DNA of 64,000 bases. It comes from Alphaproteobacteria bacterium Ga0077535. Its GTDB lineage: Bacteria > Pseudomonadota > Alphaproteobacteria > Caulobacterales > Aquidulcibacteraceae. The DNA is taken from assembly GCA_001464425.1 (NCBI GenBank), contig LNEK01000012.1, positions 117,467-181,466 on the forward strand. The letters run 5' to 3'. This document shows positions 1-7,327 of the stretch, piece by piece. Numbering within the stretch: position 1 is the first letter of the stretch; each line of letters opens with the position of its first letter. The notes beneath the pieces were generated by a model, which was not told the origin of the DNA, ran no database searches, and worked only from the letters and a program-made list of their open reading frames with translations. The translations under genes and the position numbers were made by a program.

Positions 1-411
1 ACCATCGATCTGTTCTCGGTTGAAAACGACATAGCCGCGCAACACTGCGCGGCCTGAGCCCTCGTCGCTCTCATCATCTTCCGCGGCGCGCGCCTCAGCT
101 TTCGTAAGCGGCTTATAGAAGATGACATAGGCGCCGTGTTCGCCTTTGCGGACCTGGCCGCCCTGCGCCAGCGCTTGCTTGAAGGTGTACCAATAGGGCG
201 AGGCGTAGCCTGCTTCGAGCGCTGCGGCCCAAAGCGCAACCACGTTCATGCCGCGATAACGCTGACCATTGGCGCGCAAGGGCAGGACGCTGCTTGCATC
301 TCCGCCCTCCCAAGGCTTGGTCCAAGGCCGCACGCCGCGTTTCAGCAGGGCGGCGATCGCGGCGGTGACGCGCTGCGCTGGCGGCAGCTTGGTTGAATCG
401 TATGAGGTCAT
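1..411 (-). CDS. ardC: ArdC-like antirestriction protein, N-terminal part
   Basis: The first 137 codons are present; the rest lies beyond the left edge. The start codon at 409-411 opens MTSYDSTKLPPAQRV, followed by a domain with the family's hallmarks: a KPW/GG segment, RYRGMN around residue 48, and YWYTFKQA followed by VRKGEHG, as in the ArdC single-stranded-DNA-binding N-terminal domain (DUF1738 type). ArdC proteins from plasmids and integrative elements protect incoming single-stranded DNA from host restriction. The small SSB just upstream on the same strand fits a DNA-transfer context. The C-terminal metallopeptidase-like half cannot be checked here. Family call is firm; antirestriction activity is inferred. 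Confidence 0.85.
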   Translation of the reverse strand, partial: MTSYDSTKLPPAQRVTAAIAALLKRGVRPWTKPWEGGDASSVLPLRANGQRYRGMNVVALWAAALEAGYASPYWYTFKQALAQGGQVRKGEHGAYVIFYKPLTKAEARAAEDDESDEGSGRAVLRGYVVFNREQIDG

Positions 412-633
412 GATGCGAGCTCCGTTCGCCGGACCATTCCGGCGCAGAGCCGCCTTGGGGCGCTCCTGCGCGCACGCGGCGCACCGCTTCGGCCGCAACG
501 GAGTGGAGGACGGCGGCTTGTCCGCCGTTGCGCCGCGTGCGTGCGGAGCGCGGGGCTCTAAAGCGCCGGAATGGTCCGGCGATGCGGCAGAGCGCTGAGC
601 GTGAGCGCCGAAGCGCCCACGCTCGTTTGTGCG

Positions 634-996
634 CTAAGCTGCAAGGTCTGCCTTGGGCTTGGCCCGAGCGAGGATCTCGATATCGCCAGGCGGCCCGACG
701 ACGAACTCGACCACGTATTTGGTCTGGCCTTTGTCGTCCTCATAGGAGCCGGGACGGACTTGGCCGACGATGCGCACGCGCGTGCCTTTTTGCACCATGG
801 TCTCGATGCGTTGGACCTTAGCCGGCGCGAACACCGCCACGCGATGCCAATAGGTTTTCTCGTTCCACTCGCCATCGTCGCGCTTCCAGCGTTCGGAGGT
901 GGCGACGGAGAGGATTGCGATCTTCTTGCCGCCCTTGACGTCTTTCAGCTCGCACGTGCCGACGTTGCCGATGATTTCAAACGATGCCTTATCCAT
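634..996 (-). CDS. ssb: Single-stranded DNA-binding protein (short, mobile-element type)
   Basis: A 120-residue OB-fold protein beginning MDKASFEIIGNVG. The SSB pattern is clear: an N-terminal IGNVG strand, SVATSERW, the WHRVAVF segment near residue 55, then GTRVRIVGQVRPGSYEDD. The start at 994-996 is chosen over a longer upstream frame because GGAG lies a few bases before it. Unlike housekeeping SSB it lacks the long flexible linker and the acidic DDDIPF-type tip that recruits partner proteins, ending KADLAA. That, and the ardC-like gene downstream on the same strand, suggests a paralogue carried by plasmid or ICE-derived DNA rather than the replication SSB. Confidence 0.9.
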   Translation of the reverse strand: MDKASFEIIGNVGTCELKDVKGGKKIAILSVATSERWKRDDGEWNEKTYWHRVAVFAPAKVQRIETMVQKGTRVRIVGQVRPGSYEDDKGQTKYVVEFVVGPPGDIEILARAKPKADLAA

Positions 997-1440
997 TGTC
1001 TTTCTCCAGGTGCGCGGCGGGCCGATCCCGCCGCGGTCGCCTTCGCGACGTCCATGGCAAGGCGGCCGTCCAAGGAAGCGACAGCGGCGAGGGCGCAACG
1101 GGTCGTGGCGCGGCGCGCAGCCGAAGGCGAGCACTCGGGGCACTTGCGCGCTCGTCCGAGGGCAGCACGAATGGACGTTGATGAGCGAAGGCGCCGCGCG
1201 GGCGCGGCGGCGCGTGCGGTGAAGACTTGAGGCGCGAAGAAATCAGAACGTCGGCATTGGATGAGCCGTTTGGCGCGGAAGAGCTGACGCAATCTATTGG
1301 TTAAGCGACCGCGCAAGATCACACGCCACGAGCGTAAACGGCAAAGTCGCGCAATCGCGATCGCGATCGAGGTCTTGCGCTTGGCGCCAATCCAGGAGCT
1401 AATCGCAATTTAGAGTTGCGGGCTAAAAGAGGAGGCGATC
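997..1440. other. Intergenic region between ssb and luxR
   Basis: No convincing gene is seen here on either strand; the open frames are GC-rich shadows without ribosome sites. It must hold the ssb promoter on the minus strand and the luxR promoter on the plus strand. The only notable element is the 14-bp palindrome at 1354-1367. An AGGAGG ribosome site sits just before the luxR start. Confidence 0.5.
1354..1367. promoter_or_regulatory. 14-bp perfect palindrome upstream of luxR
   Basis: ATCGCGATCGCGAT is a perfect inverted repeat 74 bp before the luxR start codon. It contains GCGATCGC. It could be a regulator site for luxR or chance in GC-rich DNA; no known factor is assigned. Confidence 0.3.
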
Positions 1441-2175
1441 ATGCAGCCGCGCATCAATTGGTCCTTCGCCGAAGCATGCGATGACGCGCTCACCATCGCG
1501 GCGATCCAGTCGACATTCATGCGTGAGATCAGAGCGCTTGGGTTCAGCTACGCGGCGTGCGCATCGCATGTCGATCCACTGCGGCCGCCGCCAGGCGCGG
1601 TGATGATGGTGGATTATCCGCACGCTTGGCTCGAGCGCTTTAGCGCGCAGCGTTACGCACAGCGCGATCCGGTCTTTCATGCGGCGAGAACCCAGGCGCT
1701 GCCGTTTCAATGGTCGGATCGTCGCTTTCGTGCGGCATTGGACGACGATCAACTCGTCATTCTGACGGAGGCGGCTGCAAATGGCTTGCGTGAAGGCTTC
1801 ACCATTCCGATCCATTCGCCCAATGCGCTGCCGGCCTCATGTTCGCTTGCCATTGGCGAAGATGGCGTTGATCCGCTCAACGTTCGCGCGGCGCACTGGT
1901 ATGCGGTCTACGCGCACGAAGCTGCGCGGCGCCTGTTGCTGGCGGATACGCCAGCGGACAAACCGGTCTTAAGCCCTCGCGAGCGCCAGTGTTTGGCCCT
2001 CGTCGCCCAAGGCAAAGACGACTTCTCGGTTGGCATGATTTTGGGGATCAGCGAACACACGGCCCACAACACGGTGCGCCGGGCGATGCGTAAGTACGGC
2101 GTCGCCACACGCATCCAGGCTTTTGTCAGGGCGTTGCGCGACCGCGAAATCCGCTTGGAGGACGTCGCCGATTAG
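1441..2175 (+). CDS. luxR: LuxR-family quorum-sensing transcriptional regulator
   Basis: A 244-residue protein with the two-domain LuxR/TraR plan. The N-terminal autoinducer-binding domain (about 15-165) shows the conserved acyl-homoserine-lactone pocket residues: W63, Y72, D76-P77 within RYAQRDPVF, and W91. The C-terminal LuxR helix-turn-helix (about 178-240) starts LSPRERQCLALVAQGK and contains ISEHTAHNTVRRAMRKYG. AGGAGG lies at good spacing before the ATG. The gene sits 109 bp before luxI in the same direction, the usual cognate pair arrangement. It should bind the LuxI product and act on lux-box palindromes such as the one at 2214-2229. Ligand identity cannot be read from sequence. Confidence 0.93.
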   Translation: MQPRINWSFAEACDDALTIAAIQSTFMREIRALGFSYAACASHVDPLRPPPGAVMMVDYPHAWLERFSAQRYAQRDPVFHAARTQALPFQWSDRRFRAALDDDQLVILTEAAANGLREGFTIPIHSPNALPASCSLAIGEDGVDPLNVRAAHWYAVYAHEAARRLLLADTPADKPVLSPRERQCLALVAQGKDDFSVGMILGISEHTAHNTVRRAMRKYGVATRIQAFVRALRDREIRLEDVAD

Positions 2176-2213
2176 GACGCCGCGCCCTTCGGTGAGCCGG
2201 ATCAGAGGTCAAT

Positions 2214-2229
2214 AGGCCTGATCAGGCCT
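2214..2229. promoter_or_regulatory. Candidate lux box upstream of luxI
   Basis: AGGCCTGATCAGGCCT is a perfect 16-bp palindrome in the luxR-luxI gap, 55 bp before the luxI ATG. Size, symmetry and place match a LuxR-type operator. A weaker inverted repeat, TTTCGC/GCGAAA, follows at 2231-2249. Confidence 0.6.
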
Positions 2230-2284
2230 GTTTCGCGCCAGAGGCGAAAATCGTATCTCTCCGCGCGCCGCAGGGAGAGCGTTC

Positions 2285-2884
2285 ATGATCCACATTGTCA
2301 CCGCCGAAAACCGCAGCTTGTTTCGGCACGCGCTCATGGAAATGCACCTGCAGCGTAAGCAGGTCTTCATTGATGAGCTTGGCTGGCCATTGCAGGCGGA
2401 CGCTGGCGTTGAGATTGACGAGTATGACAGCGAAGAGGCCATCTATCTCATTGAAGCGCAGTCACCGCGCGCGCCGGTCACCGGATCGGCGCGGCTTTTG
2501 CGCACTGATCGGCCGCATCTGTTAGGCGACCGCTTCTCACATTTGTGCGCGTCGGCGCCGCCGGCCGGGCCTGACATCTGGGAGGCGACGCGGTTTTGTC
2601 CTGCGCCAATGCTGGCGCGCATGATCGCCGCCATCATGGAAACTGCACTGATCTTCGGAACGCGCCGGGTCAGCTTTGTTGCGAGCGCAGCCTTGGCGCC
2701 GCTCGCGCTCAAAGTGGGATGGAGCGCCAAGGCGCTTGGACCTACGCATCGGGCGGGACGCGAGCGTGTGCGCGCTTTTGCGGCTGACATTGATGCTGAA
2801 GGGCTCGCCCGCGTGCGTGCGCAGAACGCAATTGCTGGCCCGCTCACGCGCTATGCGCCTGGCACGCTCAATCGCGCCGCATAA
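2285..2884 (+). CDS. luxI: Acyl-homoserine-lactone synthase (LuxI family)
   Basis: A 199-residue autoinducer synthase that should condense an acyl carrier (ACP or CoA) with S-adenosylmethionine to make an acyl-homoserine lactone. All family-invariant residues are present and nearly at LuxI numbering: R24, F28, W34, D45, D48, R70, F84, then E100 and R103 in IWEATRF. The enzyme is therefore expected to be active. GGGAG precedes the ATG at 2285. It lies behind a lux-box-like palindrome, implying positive feedback by LuxR, and is followed after 9 bp by the PhyH gene. Acyl chain length cannot be predicted. Confidence 0.95.
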   Translation: MIHIVTAENRSLFRHALMEMHLQRKQVFIDELGWPLQADAGVEIDEYDSEEAIYLIEAQSPRAPVTGSARLLRTDRPHLLGDRFSHLCASAPPAGPDIWEATRFCPAPMLARMIAAIMETALIFGTRRVSFVASAALAPLALKVGWSAKALGPTHRAGRERVRAFAADIDAEGLARVRAQNAIAGPLTRYAPGTLNRAA

Positions 2885-2893
2885 GGGCCGCAG

Positions 2894-3760
2894 ATGACAC
2901 TCCAAGAGCAAGCCCAATTCTCAGGTGATCTGGAAGAGCTTGAGCGCGACGGCTATCTCATTTTGCCCGATCTGATCGGTGGCGATGCGCTCTTGCAATT
3001 GCGGGAGCAGCTCGAGCCTTGGCTTGTCCGCACACCTCGTTGCGAAGGCGACTTTTACGGCTGGAAGACAACGCGGGTAGGCGGCCTGTTGTCGAAAGCG
3101 CCGATCGTGCAGCGTCTGGTGATGGCGCCGCAGATCTTGGCTATTGCCGAAGCTTTGCTGCGGCCGTCCTGTGATTGCATTCAACTCAATCTGACCCAGG
3201 CGACGCGCGTGCATCCGGGCGAGCGGGCGCAAGCGCCGCATCGCGACGAAGAGATGTGGCCGTGGCCGACAGCGGGGCGCCACTGGCTCATCAATGTGAT
3301 GTGGGCGGTGAGCGACTTCACTGCTGAGAATGGCGCAACCCGGCTTTGGCCTGGCAGCCATCGTCGCGCTCTCGATCGTGGTGAGGCCGAAGCGACCAGC
3401 ATTGCCGGCGAAATGCGGGCAGGCTCGGCGCTCGTATTTCTAGGCTCACTCACGCATGGCGCCGGCGCCAATCGCACACAGGCGCCGCGCACTGGGATCA
3501 TTGTGAGCTACTGCCTTGGCTGGCTGAAAACTTATGAAAACCAATTTCTCGCTTACCCGGCCGAGGTGGCGCGAGAGTTTCCAGACGCGTTGCAGCGGCT
3601 CATCGGCTATCAGATGCATCGACCCAATTTGGGCGGCTGGGAGGGACAAGATCCTATTCAATATCTTCGCGGCGCCCCAGCGTGCGGTCCGCACCGAGAC
3701 GCGCTGCCGCCAGATATTGCGGCTGAGCTGAAGGCGCTCATGGCGTCCAGCGGCGACTAG
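2894..3760 (+). CDS. Phytanoyl-CoA dioxygenase (PhyH) family protein
   Basis: A 288-residue Fe(II)/2-oxoglutarate dioxygenase-like protein. The metal triad is visible as H116-x-D118 (in APHRDEEMW) and H188 (in LTHGAG), with R199 in RTGIIVSY placed to hold 2-oxoglutarate. It follows luxI by 9 bp and is probably co-transcribed. PhyH-family genes next to luxI are known from other alphaproteobacteria, notably sphingomonads, so it may modify the signal or be a quorum-controlled output. Its substrate is unknown; the name does not mean it acts on phytanoyl-CoA. Confidence 0.85.
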   Translation: MTLQEQAQFSGDLEELERDGYLILPDLIGGDALLQLREQLEPWLVRTPRCEGDFYGWKTTRVGGLLSKAPIVQRLVMAPQILAIAEALLRPSCDCIQLNLTQATRVHPGERAQAPHRDEEMWPWPTAGRHWLINVMWAVSDFTAENGATRLWPGSHRRALDRGEAEATSIAGEMRAGSALVFLGSLTHGAGANRTQAPRTGIIVSYCLGWLKTYENQFLAYPAEVAREFPDALQRLIGYQMHRPNLGGWEGQDPIQYLRGAPACGPHRDALPPDIAAELKALMASSGD

Positions 3761-3761
3761 A

Positions 3762-4382
3762 ATGGCGCCCGATGCGAGCGCCGCGCAGCGCGCGTACGAA
3801 GAAATCAAGAAGGAGATATTAGACGGCGCTTTGCCGGTGCAGAGCCGTCTCGATGTGGAAGCTTTGGCGCGCACATTGGGTTTAAGTTCAATGCCGGTCA
3901 GACAAGCGCTGAGCCTGCTGACGTGGGAGCGGCTCGTGCGTCCTGGACGGCATTCGGCCTATGAAGTGGCGCTCTGGTCAGAACTTGATCTGGCGCAGCT
4001 TTATGAATGGCGCGGCGCGCTTTTGAGTTTGGCGCTGCCGAGCGCTGCATCTGGACCGGAGCTCAAGCGTATCGTGCGCACGCAGCCTTATGCCGAAGCG
4101 GTGCAGGCAGTGATGGGTTTGATTGAGGCAGAGGCCAATCTCGAACTGCGCCGCGCCGCCACGAACGCTGACGAGCGTCTCCTGGCGGCGCGCAAAGCGG
4201 AAGCGGAAGTCCTCGGCGACGTGCAAGGCGAGTTCGAGGCTTTAGTGACGGCGCTCGCCGACCGCTCGCGGCGCGCATCGACGCTGCAGCGGGCTTATGT
4301 GCGCCGCCGCATCAACGCCGCGCCCGCTTTGCGCCAGCGTGTTGTGCTGAAGGCGTTGCCAAGCAATGGCGGGCCGCGCTGA
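3762..4382 (+). CDS. GntR-family transcriptional regulator
   Basis: A 206-residue protein starting 2 bp after the PhyH stop, so part of the quorum-sensing operon. Residues about 8-70 form a GntR winged helix: AYEEIKKEILDGALP, then LARTLGLSSMPVRQALSLL and a wing. The remainder is helical and charged, like a degenerate FCD ligand domain, but shorter than usual and without the His/Asp metal residues I would expect. It may tune the PhyH gene or an adjoining pathway. Effector unknown. Confidence 0.8.
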   Translation: MAPDASAAQRAYEEIKKEILDGALPVQSRLDVEALARTLGLSSMPVRQALSLLTWERLVRPGRHSAYEVALWSELDLAQLYEWRGALLSLALPSAASGPELKRIVRTQPYAEAVQAVMGLIEAEANLELRRAATNADERLLAARKAEAEVLGDVQGEFEALVTALADRSRRASTLQRAYVRRRINAAPALRQRVVLKALPSNGGPR

Positions 4383-4446
4383 CGGATGGGCCGACGCTAT
4401 CGAGTTTCCAATCGCTGACCGCTTGCTGGTCCTTCGACCGGGACGT

Positions 4447-5526
4447 CTACGCGAGCCGCGCGACCAAGGCTGCGAGCGCGCCTTGGCGATTGACGCCGGT
4501 TTTTCTGAACACTGCACTGAGCAGGGTGCGCGTCGTCGCCAGCGTGACGCCGCGCTGATGTGATAGCTCCGCGATCGATAAACCCTCCGCGATGGCGTAC
4601 GCCACCTCGCTCTCAGCCGTCGTTAAGTTGAAGAGGGTCTTCAAGAGCGGCCGCTGATCGCGCTGGCGCGCTTGCAGATCGCGTAACAGCAACAAGGCGC
4701 TGACATCTGCGAACATATCTCGGCCTGGGCCGGTATTGAGTATCGGGATGCAAAGCATGCCGACATTTGCCTCGTCATAAACGAGAAAGCTGGGCGGGGC
4801 GCTGGTGTCGTGCGGATTCTGGATTTGGCCACGCACGCGGCCCAAAGCGGCGTCCGCTGCGGGCTGGCGGCCGCTGAGCACGCCTGATTGAACTGCAAAA
4901 TAGCGCGGCAGCAAGGGCGCGGCGGCGGCAGTGTGCGCGGTCAAACGGCCGTTTTCGTCGAGCGCCAGCACCGCTTCTCCGGCACAGTCCAGTCCTTCCA
5001 GAACGCCTGCATGACGGGCGCGCTGAAGCGCACATGAGACTTGCGCCGCGGCGGTTGCGGGCGCCATGAGCGCCGCCAATTTCGCGCGGTCCGCTTGTGT
5101 CGCTGGTCCGCTCGCCGCCGAGCGCATGCTGGTGAAGAAATATTGCCGATGCTCGTCTTTAAAGCCCCAGCCTAAGAAGAACGGCACGTCTTCGGCTGCA
5201 GCAAAGCCGCGATAGAAGTCGGAGGTTTGACGCTCCAACGGATCGACGACATCGTCGTCGCAAACGAGCGTCATCTGTGACGCGTTCGGGGCGCGCAAAC
5301 CACGCAGGTCGCGTTCGGCCCATCCACCTTTGACGTAGGTCTCAAGATGCCGCTCGCGACCTGGCGGCGTGATCATGAGCGGGCCGCGAGCTTCAAATCG
5401 CAGAAGCGCAAAGGTGTCGCCGCCCAGCGCTTCGCCCACTTTTGAGCAAGCCGCCGGCCACAGCGCCGGATTGAGCGCCGCTGCATGAAGCGCCAATTGA
5501 GCGGCTGATATGGATTGAGAACTCAC
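4447..5526 (-). CDS. Orphan LuxR-type helix-turn-helix regulator with PAS-like N-terminus
   Basis: A 359-residue protein convergent with the GntR gene. The C-terminal 60 residues are a LuxR-type helix-turn-helix (LTTAESEVAYAIAEGLSIAE, then GVTLATTRTLLSAVFRKTG). The front part lacks the autoinducer-domain signature. A central stretch near 190-290 (VLALDENGRLTAH, later FLVYDEANVGMLCI) resembles a PAS-type sensor. Such orphan regulators answer signals other than the cognate lactone or integrate them. Its promoter region holds a short inverted repeat at 5563-5575 and a consensus CRP site at 5661-5676. Target genes unknown. Confidence 0.8.
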   Translation of the reverse strand: MSSQSISAAQLALHAAALNPALWPAACSKVGEALGGDTFALLRFEARGPLMITPPGRERHLETYVKGGWAERDLRGLRAPNASQMTLVCDDDVVDPLERQTSDFYRGFAAAEDVPFFLGWGFKDEHRQYFFTSMRSAASGPATQADRAKLAALMAPATAAAQVSCALQRARHAGVLEGLDCAGEAVLALDENGRLTAHTAAAAPLLPRYFAVQSGVLSGRQPAADAALGRVRGQIQNPHDTSAPPSFLVYDEANVGMLCIPILNTGPGRDMFADVSALLLLRDLQARQRDQRPLLKTLFNLTTAESEVAYAIAEGLSIAELSHQRGVTLATTRTLLSAVFRKTGVNRQGALAALVARLA

Positions 5527-5562
5527 TGCTGCAACCTGTTGTGACCGGGCGTGCTCATCTCA

Positions 5563-5575
5563 TACATTTTATGTA
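5563..5575. promoter_or_regulatory. Short inverted repeat before the orphan LuxR-type gene
   Basis: TACAT-TTT-ATGTA is a perfect 5-bp inverted repeat in an AT-rich patch 37 bp before the minus-strand start at 5526. It could be an autoregulatory operator or part of the promoter. Confidence 0.3.
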
Positions 5576-5660
5576 GAGGTTTAAATCTCGCCATTACAAT
5601 GTTGGCTTCGCTGACGCGGCTTTGGCTTGGATTGCGCTTCAGCGATTAACCAATTTTAGA

Positions 5661-5676
5661 TGTGACAAATATCACA
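5661..5676. promoter_or_regulatory. Consensus CRP/FNR-family (CRP-type) binding site
   Basis: TGTGACAAATATCACA matches the CRP consensus TGTGA-N6-TCACA at all ten specific positions. It lies 135 bp before the orphan LuxR-type gene and 190 bp before the plus-strand gene at 5867. The remaining gap (5527-5866) holds no other feature I can support. Confidence 0.65.
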
Positions 5677-5866
5677 GTTTCTGGTATCGGCGCTCTGCAA
5701 ACTCCAGGTTTTGGGGGCTGTGAGCTCCGTCAGGCTGTAAAAAGCGGTCACATCCCGTCATCACCTTGTATTTACTGCCCGCAAACTAATCCTGCAGGCA
5801 AATTTGTTTGGGAAGAAAGCGGATTATTTTGCTCTTTCTGGCTCTAATCTCCGGGTTTATTGGCGG

Positions 5867-6268
5867 ATGGTAAGTGATCCATTAGCCGTCTTACGCGCGC
5901 GGCGCGCAGAGATCGCGCGCGAGATCGAATTGCTGCGCGGCGAGGACGCCGATTTGGCGACCGCGGAGAATGTGCTTGGCCGGTATGCCAATTTAAGCCG
6001 TCCCGGCCAAGCGCCGGCGCCGGCGCCCCGCCGAAAAAGCGAGCGCCCCGGCAGTCAGCGTGAGTTTGTCATGGACGTTTTGCTCGATTGCGATCCGCCG
6101 TGGCTCCAGACCGGCGAAATCTTGGAAGCCGTCGCACGCCGATGGAACCATAAAATACCGGCGCAAAGCCTGCGCCCGTTGCTCTCCGGCATGAAGCGCG
6201 AAGGCGTCATTGCGCGGCGAGGCAGGTTGGTCGCGCTCAGCTCCCGCGCCGTCGGCAAGGGCGTCTAA
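5867..6268 (+). CDS. Hypothetical protein with winged-helix-like C-terminus
   Basis: A 133-residue protein. Residues 1-45 are a charged helix (VLRARRAEIAREIELLRGED) that could form a coiled coil. A proline/basic linker follows. The C-terminal half (REFVMDVLLDCDPPWLQTGE through LRPLLSGMKREGVIARRG) has the pattern of a winged helix: helix, recognition-like helix, then a short wing. The ATG at 5867 is preferred over the upstream frame because that extension (5804-5866) has no protein-like character, though no strong ribosome site is visible. It may be a small DNA-binding regulator; no family was recognised. Confidence 0.6.
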   Translation: MVSDPLAVLRARRAEIAREIELLRGEDADLATAENVLGRYANLSRPGQAPAPAPRRKSERPGSQREFVMDVLLDCDPPWLQTGEILEAVARRWNHKIPAQSLRPLLSGMKREGVIARRGRLVALSSRAVGKGV

Positions 6269-6307
6269 GGCGAAATAGCGCCCCAAAAAGCGACCTGACT
6301 TTATTAT

Positions 6308-6317
6308 CTAATATTAG
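6308..6317. promoter_or_regulatory. TAATATTA box 1 (CTAATATTAG)
   Basis: A perfect 10-bp palindrome, the first copy of a motif recurring before polysaccharide genes at 8750, 9448, 12640 (one mismatch) and 17751. This copy lies 40 bp after the preceding gene and is not close before any recognised start, so its role is the least clear. Confidence 0.4.
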
Positions 6318-6409
6318 CGGCGTAAGGTCCGCCCCTAGAGCCGCTGCGCGCCCCCGATCACCCCCTTCCAAAGTGGGCGGCGCGAACTTCCCCCCTGTGC
6401 GGCTCTTCA

Positions 6410-6439
6410 CCCGCGGCGGCGATGATCCGCCGCCGCGGG
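6410..6439 (-). terminator. Strong hairpin after the minus-strand TPR-like gene
   Basis: A 12-bp perfect stem (CCCGCGGCGGCG at 6410-6421 and its complement at 6428-6439) with a 6-nt loop lies 9 bp beyond the stop at 6449. It has no T tract, so it could be a transcription barrier or an RNA-stabilising hairpin rather than a classical intrinsic terminator. Confidence 0.5.
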
Positions 6440-6448
6440 CGCCGCGGC

Positions 6449-7063
6449 CTAAACCGCGTCGCGCATGAGCGCCTCATAGAGTTCTGCGGGCGGCAAAAAA
6501 TCGAGGCACGCGGCGGCGACGCGGCGCGGATGGGTCTGGACATAGGCGTCAATGCGGGCATCGGCGCTGGTTAGCGCGCCCACGCGATAAGCAATTCTCA
6601 GGCGCTCGCATCCGCCAGCGCCGTTGAGGAGGGGCGCCACCCTCCAGGCGTGCGCAAGGCATTCGGTCACGCGACACAAACTGTTTGCAATGCCGCCTTC
6701 GTCGAGCGCCGCCAGTCGAATCCACGCATGCGGCTGCACCGGCGCCAGTCGAACGGTGTTCTCCGCCCAATTGGCGCTCTGGCGCAGCAGGGCGGTGTCT
6801 TGCGCGACCAATCCATGCGCGTAATACGCGCCTGATAGCGCCTCGCTGGCGCCCGCGTGCCACAGCACCGGGCGCGCCCAGCTGTTCTGCAGCGTGTGCT
6901 CGGCTCGGGTGAGGAGCTGAGTTTGCACGCGTTGCGAGGTGCTGACGCGCGCGCGCTCAATGAGTTCGAGCGCGACCGAGGTCTGGGCGGAGGCTTCGAA
7001 GGCGATTGCACAAAACCCGGCCAAGACGCCAAAGCCGAGCACAAGAATAAGGCGTTTCAACAT
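6449..7063 (-). CDS. Exported TPR-like hypothetical protein
   Basis: A 204-residue protein with an N-terminal hydrophobic signal (MLKRLILVLGFGVLAGF, cleavage possible near EASAQ). The rest is alanine-rich and helical with repeat-like segments (ALSGAYYAHGLVAQDTALLR, ENTVRLAPVQPHAWIRLAAL) resembling tetratricopeptide helices. It lies at the left border of the polysaccharide locus, beside the Hsp70-like gene on the same strand. A periplasmic scaffold role in polysaccharide assembly is plausible but only inferred. No named family recognised. Confidence 0.6.
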   Translation of the reverse strand: MLKRLILVLGFGVLAGFCAIAFEASAQTSVALELIERARVSTSQRVQTQLLTRAEHTLQNSWARPVLWHAGASEALSGAYYAHGLVAQDTALLRQSANWAENTVRLAPVQPHAWIRLAALDEGGIANSLCRVTECLAHAWRVAPLLNGAGGCERLRIAYRVGALTSADARIDAYVQTHPRRVAAACLDFLPPAELYEALMRDAV

Positions 7064-7096
7064 CGGACCAGCTTAGCAGAAAAGCGGGGTCATCCA

Positions 7097-7327
7097 ATGT
7101 TTGACAATCATGCGCCGCGCGCCTTTGCTCGCGGGATGACATTTCAGAGGCCGAAAACAACGATGTTGGCGGAGCCGCGACGCGTCCGCATCGCCCGATT
7201 TGATCGGATAGAAGATCTGATCGGCGTGACAAAGGCGCCGGCGCCAGCGGCGGCGCAGCCGCCAGCGGGGCGTTCAACGCCGAGCACGCTACAGCCGATC
7301 CCGCTTGGTTTGCCGGGCGAGGTCTAG
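7097..7327 (+). CDS. Possible small hypothetical protein
   Basis: A 76-residue frame starting MFDNHAPRAFARGM, divergent from the TPR-like gene and overlapping the stop of the Hsp70-like gene by 4 bp tail to tail. It is basic in the middle and ends in a proline/alanine-rich stretch. No domain, no clear ribosome site. It fills the gap between two minus-strand genes, which supports it weakly; it could be a chance frame. Confidence 0.35.
   Translation: MFDNHAPRAFARGMTFQRPKTTMLAEPRRVRIARFDRIEDLIGVTKAPAPAAAQPPAGRSTPSTLQPIPLGLPGEV

Noticed and set aside
634..1143. Longer SSB reading frame starting at 1143
   Set aside because: The extra N-terminal part is arginine-rich and unlike SSB; the internal ATG at 996 has a good ribosome site and starts the OB-fold.
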